From: Streptomyces sp. DG2A-72
GTDB lineage: Bacteria; Actinomycetota; Actinomycetes; Streptomycetales; Streptomycetaceae
Direction of reading: 5' to 3'
DNA: 64,000 nt
Assembly: GCF_030499575.1 (NCBI RefSeq)
Contig: NZ_JASTLC010000001.1
Coordinates: 1,736,001-1,800,000 of the forward strand
Shown piece by piece: positions 33,558 to 46,047 of this stretch. The position numbers and the translations under genes are program-made. The notes beneath the pieces were generated by a model. The model did not search any database. It was given only the letters and a program-made list of their open reading frames with translations, and was not told the DNA's origin. Positions within the stretch are counted from its first letter, which is position 1. Every line of letters starts with the position of its first letter.

Positions 33558-35164
33558 TTGAGGTCCCCCTCGTCGTCGGCCTCGGGGCGGGCCGGTTGGG
33601 TTCGCGGTTTGAGTGTGAGCGGGTCGGGCTTGCCCTTGAGTCCCTCCCAGAACGCCTCGACCCAGGCTCCGGGAACGGACTCGTCCTCATCCGGCTCGGG
33701 CTCGGGCTCGGGCTCGGACTTGGGTGTCGACCAGATGGTCGGACGGCCCTCCCGTTCGGCCTGCTCGATGGCCGCCTGCTCGGCGAGCCGCTTGCTGAGC
33801 GGGGTCTTGACCCGGCTGCGGCGCTGGGGCAGCCCGCCTGCGGTCCATTCGGTGACGACGGGGACGTCGTCCTCCATGGAGACCCCTGCGGGGATCTTCG
33901 GGCTGGTGGGGCGCCGCTTCTTGGGGGCGCGCTTGGGACCTTCGAGCACATCGGGGCCCTCGGCCTTGGGCGCCGATCCGGCGCCGATGCCGTGGGCGAG
34001 TCCGGGCGCGGGGTCGGTGGTCATCATCTCGCGCGGCACCACGAGGATGGCGCGGACGCCGCCGTAGGCGGAGGACCGCAGCGAGACCCGCATGCTGTAG
34101 GCCGTGCAGAGGCGGCCGACGACAGCCAGGCCCAGGCGCGGGGACTCGCCGAGGTCCTGGAGGTCGGTGCCCTGCTGGGCGCGCTCGAGCATGCCCTCGA
34201 CCTTGGCGCGGGCCTCCTCGCTGAGGCTGACACCGGCGTCCTCGATCTCGATCGCGACACCGGTCTGCACCTCGGTGGCGGTGACGTGCACCTTGCTCTG
34301 CGGCGGCGAGTAGCGCGTGGCGTTGTCGAGGAGTTCGGCCGCGGCGTGGATGACCGGCTCGACGGAGATGCCGGCGATGTTGACCTGGGCGATGGAGTCC
34401 AGGCTGATGCGGCGGTACTCCAGGATCCGGGACATCGCACCACGCAGCACGCTGTACAGCGGAACGGGTTCGGGCCACTGGCGGCCGGGGCGGCCACCAC
34501 CGAGCACGGAGATGGAGTCGGCGAGGCGGCCGATCAGCATGGTGCCGTGGTCGATGCGCAGCAGGTCGTCGAAGACCTCGGGGTTGCGGCCGTGGTCCTC
34601 CTCCATCTCCCGCAGTTCCACGGCCTGTTGGTGAACGATCGCCTGGACGCGGCGGGCGATGTCGACGAAGGAGCGCTGGGCGGAGTCGCGCAGGGCTTCC
34701 TCGTGGTCGACGATGTCGAGCATCGACTCCACCAACCCCAGCTGCACCCGGGAGAGTTGGGCACCGGACGGGTCCGTCCCTGCGAGGTCCCGCATCACCT
34801 CATAGGAGGAAACGCCACAGCGCAGCCGATGGATCGCGGCGGGCGTGATCTCCGTGGCGAGGCGGGTCATCTCCTCGTCGTGGGCGGCGATACGCCGTTC
34901 CAGATGCGCGGTGTGACGGGCGTGCTCGGCCCGCACGTCCCGCAAGGCACGGCCGCGGCGCACCGCTTCGGCTGCCGTCGCGATCACCAGCAGCGTGGCG
35001 ACGGCGCCGCACCAGCCGACGGCCGTCCGGGCCGGCCCGGTCACCAGGGCGACGGCGGCTCCGGTCGCCGCGGCCATCACTATGGCGGGCAACAACAGCA
35101 CGCGCGCGTAGGGCAGTTCACGTCGACGAGGTGGAGAGGCGGGAGGAGTGTGAACGCTCACCAT
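33554..35164 (-). CDS. cvnA: conservon sensor-kinase-like membrane protein
   Basis: 536 aa. Two closely spaced N-terminal membrane helices (about 20-60) are followed by a coiled region, then a GHKL ATPase domain with N-box HAAAELLDNATRYSPPQ and later boxes EDAGVSLSEEA and LGLAVVGRLCTAY; no canonical phospho-acceptor H-box is evident. A charged Glu/Pro-rich tail (EPEPEPEPDEDE) ends the protein. The ATG at 35164 is preceded by AGAGGG. In S. coelicolor the rar/cvn9 operon influences the onset of aerial mycelium; the same role is inferred here. Confidence 0.9.
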   Translation of the reverse strand: MVSVHTPPASPPRRRELPYARVLLLPAIVMAAATGAAVALVTGPARTAVGWCGAVATLLVIATAAEAVRRGRALRDVRAEHARHTAHLERRIAAHDEEMTRLATEITPAAIHRLRCGVSSYEVMRDLAGTDPSGAQLSRVQLGLVESMLDIVDHEEALRDSAQRSFVDIARRVQAIVHQQAVELREMEEDHGRNPEVFDDLLRIDHGTMLIGRLADSISVLGGGRPGRQWPEPVPLYSVLRGAMSRILEYRRISLDSIAQVNIAGISVEPVIHAAAELLDNATRYSPPQSKVHVTATEVQTGVAIEIEDAGVSLSEEARAKVEGMLERAQQGTDLQDLGESPRLGLAVVGRLCTAYSMRVSLRSSAYGGVRAILVVPREMMTTDPAPGLAHGIGAGSAPKAEGPDVLEGPKRAPKKRRPTSPKIPAGVSMEDDVPVVTEWTAGGLPQRRSRVKTPLSKRLAEQAAIEQAEREGRPTIWSTPKSEPEPEPEPDEDESVPGAWVEAFWEGLKGKPDPLTLKPRTQPARPEADDEGDLK

Positions 35165-35478
35165 GTAGGCCCTCTGAAACGAATCGGCGGGGTGTCGGGG
35201 GAGCTTGCAGGGGGTACGTCTTGGAGTTGTCAGGATCTTCTGCATGTTTGGGAACAAGCGCACGAATATGTGCCAACTCGGTGCGCTGCGGGCGAGCTTA
35301 GTCCGACCGGATCATCGCTGTGTCATATTCAGCAAGCACCTGAAATGGGGCGCGGGACAGGAGTAATCTCGGCCCCATTTACACGCTCAGAGATCATTCG
35401 CACACGATGCGTCACCACGTACGGCCGTACGAAGAACACTCACCGTGACGGGTGAAGATCGGCTTCCGTGGGCGGCGC
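35165..35478. other. upstream region of the conservon operon
   Basis: About 310 bp without a gene, more AT-rich than its surroundings between about 35210 and 35400. It must hold the cvnA promoter. The inverted repeat CGTACGGCCGTACG at 35418-35431 is the only clear structural element I see. Confidence 0.5.
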
Positions 35479-36105
35479 TCAGATTCCGGCGATCCGCAGC
35501 GCCGCGTCCGCCGCGGCCTCGGCGAACACCGAAACGGGACGCTCGGGTTCGGAGCGGTGGACCAGGATGACGCCTTCGATCAGCCCGAACAGCAGATCCG
35601 TCCGCAATTCGAGCTCAGTCTTGGCGAGTTGGCCGCCGACGTCCGTGGCGGCGAGCAACTGCCGGTAGGCGTCCTTGAGTTCGGCGCGAACGGCATGGAA
35701 ACCGGCGAACCGCTCGGCCCGCACCTCCGGCAGCAGATACAGGCCGCCGAGATTGTGCGGGCCGCCGCACAGCAGCTCCACGTCGGCGCGGCACAGCTCC
35801 CAGAGCCGATCCTCGGCCGGGGTGGTGTCGTCGGCGAGCAGTTCCCGCGCGTAAGTCAGCGACGGGGCGACCGTGGACTCCAGGAGCGCGGCGAGCAGTT
35901 CTTCCTTGCCGGAGACGTAGTGGTACATGGACGCCTGCCGCATGCCCGCACGCTCGGCGACGGCCCGGGTGGTGGTGGCCGCGTAGCCGCGCATGGTGAA
36001 CAACTCGGCGGCGGCGGCGAGGAGTTCGTCACGCGGCTCGAGCCCGCTGTCGGGCCGCCGCTCGGCCCGCGGTCTGCCGACGCGTCGTCCCCTGCTCGTG
36101 CCCAT
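35479..36105 (-). CDS. TetR-family repressor of the DUF1989/carboxylase operon
   Basis: 208 aa. The N-terminal TetR HTH (residues 20-65: LLAAAAELFTMRGYAATTTR, AVAERAGMRQASMYHYVSGK) is followed by a helical ligand-binding region. The ATG at 36105 is preferred over an upstream start because the arm MGTSRGRRVGRPR directly precedes the HTH. It is divergent from the operon, with the perfect 22-bp palindrome between the two starts; TetR proteins typically bind such palindromes and release them with pathway ligand. A second site lies at 23349. Confidence 0.88.
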   Translation of the reverse strand: MGTSRGRRVGRPRAERRPDSGLEPRDELLAAAAELFTMRGYAATTTRAVAERAGMRQASMYHYVSGKEELLAALLESTVAPSLTYARELLADDTTPAEDRLWELCRADVELLCGGPHNLGGLYLLPEVRAERFAGFHAVRAELKDAYRQLLAATDVGGQLAKTELELRTDLLFGLIEGVILVHRSEPERPVSVFAEAAADAALRIAGI

Positions 36106-36204
36106 CCGCCGATCCTCGCATATTGACGCAGGTCGCGATCTCTGTGAGGAATCGGTAACTGGGCGGAAGCACCCGGGCAATGCCGGTGACGCGCCCCGTG
36201 CCTA

Positions 36205-36226
36205 ATTTCTGTCGAGCGACAGAAAT
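36205..36226 (+). promoter_or_regulatory. perfect 10-2-10 palindromic operator
   Basis: Half-sites ATTTCTGTCG and CGACAGAAAT separated by AG, located 27 bp before the first operon gene and about 100 bp from the TetR start. Length and symmetry fit a TetR-family operator. The sequence recurs with a few changes at 23349-23370 in front of the APC permease. Confidence 0.8.
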
Positions 36227-36253
36227 CAAAGACACCGGAGCCGGAGGTCCGCG

Positions 36254-37090
36254 ATGACAGCAGGGAAGGCAACAGCGACCACTTACGGAGCCCGTGCGCA
36301 TGCGCGCGCCCAGGAGGGCACGCGTACCGAGGCCATGCCTGTCGTCCCGGCCACCGACTGGCCCGAGCCGCCTCGCGAGGCGGGCCGGCTGGTGTGGGCG
36401 GAGACGGTGGCGGGCGGCAACTACACACACCGGGCGCTGGCCCGCGGCACCGAGCTGCTCCTGACCGACCTGCGCGGCGACGCCTGCGCGCATCTGCTGC
36501 TGTACGTCGCCGACCGGCCGTGGGAGCGGCTGAACGTCGCCGACACGGTCAAGGTCCAGTGGAACGCCTACCTCGGCGAGGGCCTGCTACTCCTCTCCGA
36601 CCAGGGCCGCGTCCTCGCCTCGCTGATCGCCGACACCTCCGGGCGGCACGACGCGCTCTGCGGCACCTCCACCCTCGTACGCAACACCGAGCGGTACGGC
36701 GACGGTGCCCCGCAGTCCGGCTCACCGGCCGGACGTGAGCTGTTCAAGCTGGCCGCCGCGAAGCACGGCCTCGAACCGCGCGACCTGCCGCCGTCGCTGT
36801 CGTTCTTCCAGGGCGTGGAGGTGCGCGAGGACGGCGCCCTGGACTTCACCGGCTCGGCCGGCCCGGGCGGCAGGGTGACGCTGCGCGCCGAGCAGGACGT
36901 CACGGTGCTGATCGCCAACGTGCCCCATCCGGTCGACCCGCGGGACGACTACGTCAGCACCCCGCTGGAGGTGCTCGCCTGGCGCGCCGAGCCGACCAAG
37001 GCCGGCGACCCTCTGTGGGACGCCTCCCCCGAGGGCCGCCGCGCCTTCCTCAACACCGCCGAATTCCTTGCCGCGAGGGGGCTCGCATGA
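36254..37090 (+). CDS. DUF1989 protein, urea-amidolyase-associated protein 1 type
   Basis: 278 aa. The DUF1989 core shows VWAETVAGGNYTHRALARGT, LTDLRGDACAHLLLY, SGRHDALCGTST and a C-terminal TLRAEQDVTVLIANVPHP. In bacteria such pairs next to a biotin carboxylase have been shown to be subunits of carboxyguanidine deiminase rather than urea enzymes. The Cys and His in GRHDALCGTS are candidate metal or catalytic residues. First gene of a tightly overlapped four-gene operon with the palindrome just upstream; its stop overlaps the next ATG by 4 bp. Confidence 0.85.
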   Translation: MTAGKATATTYGARAHARAQEGTRTEAMPVVPATDWPEPPREAGRLVWAETVAGGNYTHRALARGTELLLTDLRGDACAHLLLYVADRPWERLNVADTVKVQWNAYLGEGLLLLSDQGRVLASLIADTSGRHDALCGTSTLVRNTERYGDGAPQSGSPAGRELFKLAAAKHGLEPRDLPPSLSFFQGVEVREDGALDFTGSAGPGGRVTLRAEQDVTVLIANVPHPVDPRDDYVSTPLEVLAWRAEPTKAGDPLWDASPEGRRAFLNTAEFLAARGLA

Positions 37091-37679
37091 AGACCGTCGT
37101 TCCCGCACGCGCCGCCTGGTCGTCGGTCGTCCGGACAGGCGAGACACTCACCATCACCGACCTGCACGGCAACCAGGCCGTCGACTTCCTGGTGTACGAC
37201 GCCCACGACACGTCGGTCCGCTACAGCGCGCCCGACACGATCCACGCACAGGGCAACATCTTTCTCACCACCGGCAGTGTGCTGATGTCCAACGAGCACA
37301 CGCCGCTCATGACCGTGGTCGCCGACGACGTGGGCCGGCACGACACGGTCGGTGGCGCCTGCTCCAAGGAGTCGAACACGCTCCGGTACGGCCACCACAC
37401 CTGGTCGCAGCACGCGTGCGTGGACAACTTCCTGGCGGAGGGCTCGAAGTACGGGCTGGGCAAGCGGGATCTGGTCTCCAACATCAACTGGTACATGAAC
37501 GTGCCGGTCGAGAAGGACGGCACCCTCGGCATCGTCGACGGCATCTCGGCACCCGGCCTCTCCCTCACCCTCCGCGCCGAACGCGATGTGCTGGTCCTCG
37601 TCTCCAACTGCCCGCAGATCAACAACCCTTGCAACGGCTTCGCTCCGACGGCGGTGGAGATGACGATCGGGGAGCCCGC

Positions 37680-37683
<4 letters not shown>
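37087..37683 (+). CDS. DUF1989 protein, urea-amidolyase-associated protein 2 type
   Basis: 198 aa, the second DUF1989 subunit: TLTITDLHGNQAVDFLVYDA, VGRHDTVGGACSKESNT and VSNCPQINNPCNGFAPT. It probably forms a hetero-oligomer with the preceding protein and removes ammonia from carboxyguanidine to give allophanate. Its GTG-overlapped end (4 bp) couples it to the carboxylase gene. Which subunit is catalytic cannot be decided from sequence alone. Confidence 0.85.
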
Positions 37684-41192
<3,509 letters not shown>

Positions 41193-41204
41193 GGAGCACA
41201 AGCA

Positions 41205-42863
41205 ATGCCGACCGTCATGTCCCGTGTTCGCGCCGCCTACGCCCGTATCGAGGCCGTGGACCGCCCCGAGATCTGGATCGACCTGCGGCCACGGGAGGAG
41301 GCCGAGGCGGAGGCCGCCGCGCTCGACGCACGGGTGGCCCGCGGTGAGCGGCTGCCTCTCGCGGGGCGCCTCTTCGCCGCCAAGGGCAACATCGACGTGG
41401 CCGGGCTGCCGACCACGGCGGGCTGTCCGTCGTACGCCTACCGGCCGGAGGCGGACGCTCCGGTGGTCGCCCGGCTGCGTGCGGCCGGTGCGCTGGTCCT
41501 GGGCACCACGAACCTGGACCAGTTCGCGACGGGCCTGGTGGGCACCCGCTCCCCCTACGGCGCCGTGCGCCATGCGTACGACCCGGCGCGGATCAGCGGC
41601 GGTTCCAGTTCCGGATCGGCGGTCGCCGTGGCGCTGGGCTTGGTCGACTTCGCCCTCGGCACGGACACCGCGGGCTCGGGCCGGGTGCCGGCCGCCTTCA
41701 ACGGCATCGTCGGCCTCAAACCCACCCGTGGCCTGGTCCCGACGGAGGGGGTCGTCCCGGCGTGTGCCTCGCTCGACTGCGTGACGGTGCTCGCGCGGAC
41801 GCTCCCGGAAGCCGAGCACGCGATGTCGTACATGACCACGCTGCCCCAGCAGCTCCCCCAACGCCCGCCGGGCCCCTGGCGGATCGCGGTCGCCTCGCCG
41901 CGGCAGCTCGGCGAGCTGGATCCGGGCTGGGCGGAGGCGTACGAGGCGGCCGTACGGCAGGTCGTCGAGGCAGGCGCGGAGGTGCGGACGATCGACCTCA
42001 CCCCCTTCACGGAAGCCGCCGCGATGCTCTACGAGGGCGCCTTCGTGGCCGAGCGCTACACCGCCGTGGGGAGTTTTATCGACAAGTTGCTCTCCGAAGG
42101 CGGCGCCGGTCTCGATCCCACCGTCGCCGGCATCATCACCCGCGCCCGCGACATCCCGGCCCACCAGCTCTACGCGGACCAGGAGCGGCTCGCTGCCCTG
42201 CGTGCCCAGGCCGAAGCCGAACTCGCCGACGCGGACGCCCTGTTGCTGCCCACCACACCCGGCCACCCCACCCTCGCCGAGGTCGCCGCCGATCCCCGGG
42301 GTGCCAACGCCCGCCTGGGCCGCTTCACCAACTCCACCAACCTGTTCGACCTGGCGGCGGTGGCCGTCCCGGCGGGCGAGGTGAACGGCCTCCCCTTCGG
42401 CGTGATGCTGATCGGCCCGGCGTTCACCGACGAGCGGCTGGCGCGGATCGCCGGGCTGCTGCAGCCGGAAATCCGGCTCGCGGTCGTCGGCGCCCATCTG
42501 TCGGGCCAGCCCCTGAACCCGCAACTCCTCGCGCTGGGCGCCCGGTTGGACCGTACGACCACCACCGCCCCCGTCTACCGCCTGCACGCACTCGCGACCA
42601 CCCCGCCCAAGCCGGGCCTCGTCCACGTCAGCGAAGCCGGCGCCGCCGTCGAAACCGAGGTGTGGCGCCTCCCGGCCGAAGGCCTGGGCCGCCTGCTGGC
42701 CGCACTCCCCCGCCCGATGGCGCTGGGCAGCGTCGAACTGGCCGACGGCAGCCACGTCCCCGGTTTCCTGTGCGAGCCGGGCGCGCTCGACGGGGCGGCG
42801 GACATCACGTCGTACGGGGGCTGGCGCGCGTATCTCAGCGCGTCGGGCGCTATCGCGCCCTGA
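41205..42863 (+). CDS. allophanate hydrolase (AtzF-like)
   Basis: 552 aa. The amidase-signature domain has the Ser-cisSer-Lys triad at K60 (AAKGNIDV), S134 (GGSSSGS) and S158 (GTDTAGSGR), with the same spacing as in AtzF. The C-terminal domain of about 120 aa (TAPVYRLHALATTPPKPGLV onward) is the allophanate-hydrolase-specific domain that decarboxylates the intermediate. It completes the pathway to ammonia and CO2. It lies 12 bp after the carboxylase stop, same operon. Its last codons run into the inverted pair of a dispersed repeat. Confidence 0.92.
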   Translation: MPTVMSRVRAAYARIEAVDRPEIWIDLRPREEAEAEAAALDARVARGERLPLAGRLFAAKGNIDVAGLPTTAGCPSYAYRPEADAPVVARLRAAGALVLGTTNLDQFATGLVGTRSPYGAVRHAYDPARISGGSSSGSAVAVALGLVDFALGTDTAGSGRVPAAFNGIVGLKPTRGLVPTEGVVPACASLDCVTVLARTLPEAEHAMSYMTTLPQQLPQRPPGPWRIAVASPRQLGELDPGWAEAYEAAVRQVVEAGAEVRTIDLTPFTEAAAMLYEGAFVAERYTAVGSFIDKLLSEGGAGLDPTVAGIITRARDIPAHQLYADQERLAALRAQAEAELADADALLLPTTPGHPTLAEVAADPRGANARLGRFTNSTNLFDLAAVAVPAGEVNGLPFGVMLIGPAFTDERLARIAGLLQPEIRLAVVGAHLSGQPLNPQLLALGARLDRTTTTAPVYRLHALATTPPKPGLVHVSEAGAAVETEVWRLPAEGLGRLLAALPRPMALGSVELADGSHVPGFLCEPGALDGAADITSYGGWRAYLSASGAIAP

Positions 42864-42952
42864 AGGGGCGCGGGGCTGTATCGATATGCGGCTCCGCCGC
42901 GTGGGCGCGACCAGCCACGACGGGCCGGCAGACAAACGACAGCCCATCGCGG
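42855..42952 (+). repeat. dispersed repeat, copy 2 (long form)
   Basis: GCGCCC-TGA-AGGGGCGC overlaps the stop codon of the allophanate hydrolase gene, followed by an extra block GCTGTATCGATATGCGG CTCCGCCGCGTGG absent from the other copies, then the shared GCGCGACCAGCCACGACGGG, CCGGCAGACAAACGACAG and CCCATCGCGG. It sits at the end of the operon and may serve as a terminator structure. Confidence 0.85.
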
Positions 42953-43067
42953 AGCGCTCCGCGCAGCCGCCGCTTTAGCCTCGGTCACGACCATCGGAGG
43001 CCGCAGCACCCTGCCCGCTCACCAGGGAACCCCAGGCCATCCCGGGGATTCAGGGAGGACGCCTCCG

Positions 43068-45272
43068 ATGACCAGCTCGCCCCCGCCCACCCCACCGGAC
43101 AGCAGTCGTACGACCCGTGCGCTCACCGCCCGGCCACGCCTCACCCTTCTGCTCGTGCTGCTGCTCACCGCGGCGGCCGTGCTGCTCGGCAAGGGGGTCG
43201 CGGACCGGCTCGGCAGCGGTGGCTCACAGATCCCGGGCTCCGAATCGACTTACGCCACCGCTCAGTTGGAGAAGCGCTTTCCCGCGTCCCAGCCGAATCT
43301 GCTGCTGCTCGTCAGCGCGGAGAACGGCGTCGACGACCCGAAGGTGACCGCCGAAGCCCGCTCCCTCGCCCGGGATCTGGCCCAGGAACCCGGCGTCGGC
43401 GGCGTCGTCTCGTACTGGGACGGCGACAACGGCAAAGACCCGGCGCTGCGTGCGAAGGACGGCGGCGAGGCGCTGATCACCGCGCATCTGAGTGGCAACG
43501 AGGATGCGGTCGACGACACCCTCAAGGCGCTGGAGCCGCGTTACGGCGGCGAACACGGTGTGGTGGACGTGGAGTTGGGCGGTCCGGCCGCCGTGCGGCA
43601 CGCCTCGCAGGAGGTGATCGCCGAGGATCTCGTCCGGGCCGAGATGATCGCGCTGCCGCTCACCCTCGTCCTGCTGGTGATCGTGTTCGGCAGCGCGGTC
43701 GCGGCGCTGCTGCCGCTGCTGGTGGGGATCGTGGCGATCCTCGGCACGAACGCGGTACTGCGGATCGTCACCGAGTTCACCGATGTCTCGGTGTATGCGC
43801 AGAACCTGACGACGGCACTGGGGCTCGGGCTCGCGATCGACTACGCCCTGCTCATCGTGCGACGCCATCGCGAGGAGCTGGCGGCGGGGCTGGAGCCCCG
43901 GGCGGCGGTGATCGCGACGCTGCGGACGGCCGGCCGGACCGTGCTGTTCTCCGCGCTGACCGTCGCCGCGTGTCTGGCGTCGATGTTCGTGTTCCAGCAG
44001 TACTTCCTGAAGTCGTTCGCGTACGCCGGGATCGCCGTCGTACTGATCGCGGCGGCGGCCTCGTTGATCGCGCTGCCTGCGGTGCTGGTGCTGCTCGGCC
44101 ACCGGGTGAACGCGCTGCGGGTGCCGCTCGCCCGGAAGGAGACGGGAGAACCCGGTGCGGCATGGGGACGGCTCGCCCGGCTCGTGATGCGCCGTGCCCC
44201 GTACTTCCTCGTCGGTACGGTGGCCGTCCTCGTGGCCCTCGGGCTGCCGTTCAAGGACGTCCACTTCGGCACGGCGGACGACCGGCAGCTGCCCGAGTCC
44301 GCCGGTCCGCGGGTCGTGCAGCAGCAGCTGAGGGAGGAGTTCCCGGCGAGTCCGGGCAGCGCGCTCAGTGTGCTCATCGAGGGTTCCACGGACCGGGCGG
44401 CGGTCGCCGAGTACAGCCGTCAGGTGTCCGCGCTGCCGCATGTCGTCCAAGTGACCGGTCCCGCCGGGCAGTTCGTGAAGGGTGCGCGGGCCGGTGCGGG
44501 CGAGCAGCCGGGGTACCTCACCGTGATGCACTCGGGTGAGGCCACCTCGCGCTCCAGCCTGGACCTGGTCGACGAGATCCGTGATGTCCCGGCGCCCTTC
44601 GACACCTCGGTGACGGGTCCGGCCGCCGTCCTCGCCGACACCCAGGACGGCACCGCCGAACGCCTCCCCTGGGCGCTGGGCATCATTGTCGCCGCCACCC
44701 TGATCCTGGTCTTCCTGTTCACCGGCAGCGTGCTGCTGCCGGTCCTCGCGATCCTGCTCAACGCCCTGAGCCTGACCGCCATGTTCGGGGCGATGGTGTG
44801 GGTTTTCCAGCAGGGCCATCTGTCGGGGCCGCTCGGCTTCACGCCCACGGGTGACATCGAAACCGCACTCCCCGTGCTGATGTTCTGTGTGGCGTTCGGA
44901 CTCTCCATGGACTACGGGGTGTTCCTGATCTCCCGGATCAAGGAGGAGTACGAGACCGGCGGCGACCACCGGGCCGCGATCGCTGACGGCATCCGGCGCA
45001 CCGGCGGGCTGATCACGGCGGCGGCGCTGATCCTGGCCGTGGTGATGGTCGCGATCGGCACCTCACGGGTCACGAACATCAAGATGCTGGGCCTGGGCGT
45101 GGGGCTCGCGGTGCTGATGGACGCCATGGTCGTGCGCAGCCTGCTGGTACCCGCCGTACTGCGGCTGACCGGCCGGGCCACCTGGTGGGCGCCGGGCGCG
45201 CTGCGGAAGCTGCACCGGCGCGCGGGAATGACCGAAAACCCCGCAGACACACGCGAGTTGGTGACTCAATAG
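43068..45272 (+). CDS. MMPL/RND-family membrane transporter
   Basis: 734 aa with about 12 membrane helices in two repeats, each with a large extracellular loop. MMPL signature segments are LGLGLAIDYALLIVRRHREEL in the first half and AFGLSMDYGVFLISRIKEEY in the second, the paired Asp-Tyr motifs that couple to protons. It likely exports a lipid or small molecule. The ATG follows GGGAGGACG. Adjacent two-component genes may regulate it, but no site is visible. Confidence 0.88.
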   Translation: MTSSPPPTPPDSSRTTRALTARPRLTLLLVLLLTAAAVLLGKGVADRLGSGGSQIPGSESTYATAQLEKRFPASQPNLLLLVSAENGVDDPKVTAEARSLARDLAQEPGVGGVVSYWDGDNGKDPALRAKDGGEALITAHLSGNEDAVDDTLKALEPRYGGEHGVVDVELGGPAAVRHASQEVIAEDLVRAEMIALPLTLVLLVIVFGSAVAALLPLLVGIVAILGTNAVLRIVTEFTDVSVYAQNLTTALGLGLAIDYALLIVRRHREELAAGLEPRAAVIATLRTAGRTVLFSALTVAACLASMFVFQQYFLKSFAYAGIAVVLIAAAASLIALPAVLVLLGHRVNALRVPLARKETGEPGAAWGRLARLVMRRAPYFLVGTVAVLVALGLPFKDVHFGTADDRQLPESAGPRVVQQQLREEFPASPGSALSVLIEGSTDRAAVAEYSRQVSALPHVVQVTGPAGQFVKGARAGAGEQPGYLTVMHSGEATSRSSLDLVDEIRDVPAPFDTSVTGPAAVLADTQDGTAERLPWALGIIVAATLILVFLFTGSVLLPVLAILLNALSLTAMFGAMVWVFQQGHLSGPLGFTPTGDIETALPVLMFCVAFGLSMDYGVFLISRIKEEYETGGDHRAAIADGIRRTGGLITAAALILAVVMVAIGTSRVTNIKMLGLGVGLAVLMDAMVVRSLLVPAVLRLTGRATWWAPGALRKLHRRAGMTENPADTRELVTQ

Positions 45273-45410
45273 CACCAACACGGCTTCTGTGGCTGAGCGT
45301 TACCATACATCTACCCTCCGCACAAATCCCTCACAAAACAGCCATGGGGCGGGGCTACACTCCGGGCCACATGTGGCGGACCTGCTGTCCGCGTCTGCCT
45401 GGGGGGTGGA

Positions 45411-46019
45411 TTGATTCGGATCCTGCTGGCCGAGGACGTCTCCATGGTGCGTGGTGCCCTCGTGGCGCTGCTCAACCTGGAGCCCGACCTGGAGGTGGTC
45501 GCTGAGGTCGAATCGGGGGACAAGGTGCTCGACGCCGCGCTCGTCTCCCGGCCCGACGTCGCGGTCCTCGACCTCGACCTGCCCGGCACCGACGGCATCA
45601 CGGCGGCGGCGCAGCTGCACGAGCGGCTGCCCGGCTGCCGTACCGTCATCCTCACCAGCCTCGGCAAGCCCGGCACCCTGCGCCGGGCCCTGGCGGAGCG
45701 GGTCACCGGATTCGTCCTGAAGGACTCGCCCGCCTCCTATCTCGCCGAAGTGGTCCGCAAGGCCGCCGAAGGTGAGCGGGTCGTCGACCCGGAGCTGGCG
45801 CTGTCCGCCTTCTCCGACGGCGAGTCGCCGCTCACCGAGCGCGAGACGGAGATCCTGCGCTGGGCGGCGCGGGGCGCCGACGCGACGGACATCGCCGAGG
45901 CGCTGCACCTGTCCGCGGGCACCGTGCGGAACTACCTCACCTCCGTCGTCGCCAAGCTCAACGCGCGCAACCGGCTGGATGCGGTGCGGATCGCGCAGGA
46001 GTCGGGCTGGTTGCTGTAG
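45411..46019 (+). CDS. NarL/DesR-type response regulator
   Basis: 202 aa. The receiver domain has acidic pocket E9-D10, phospho-Asp in VAVLDLDLPGTDG, T/S in VILTSLG and K in FVLKDSPAS; the C-terminal LuxR-type HTH is LTERETEILRWAARGADATD and LSAGTVRNYL. A TTG start is used, with a GGGGGGTGGA run just before. It is convergent with a histidine kinase 28 bp away, presumably its partner. Confidence 0.88.
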   Translation: MIRILLAEDVSMVRGALVALLNLEPDLEVVAEVESGDKVLDAALVSRPDVAVLDLDLPGTDGITAAAQLHERLPGCRTVILTSLGKPGTLRRALAERVTGFVLKDSPASYLAEVVRKAAEGERVVDPELALSAFSDGESPLTERETEILRWAARGADATDIAEALHLSAGTVRNYLTSVVAKLNARNRLDAVRIAQESGWLL

Positions 46020-46047
46020 CCACCCGAGCTGCGCCGCCCGAAGTGCG

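Noticed and set aside
33596..35455. 619-codon open frame on the plus strand
   Set aside because: Shadow of cvnA on the opposite strand; composition is Gly/Val/Asp-rich with no family motif.
36106..36253. Guanidine (ykkC-type) riboswitch before the DUF1989 operon
   Set aside because: The space to the start codon after the palindrome is under 30 bp, and no conserved riboswitch core is seen; a TetR palindrome explains the region.
41762..44539. 925-codon Arg/Pro-rich open frame on the plus strand
   Set aside because: It runs across the allophanate hydrolase gene, a repeat and the MMPL gene in the wrong frame. Arg/Pro/Gly bias marks a GC shadow.
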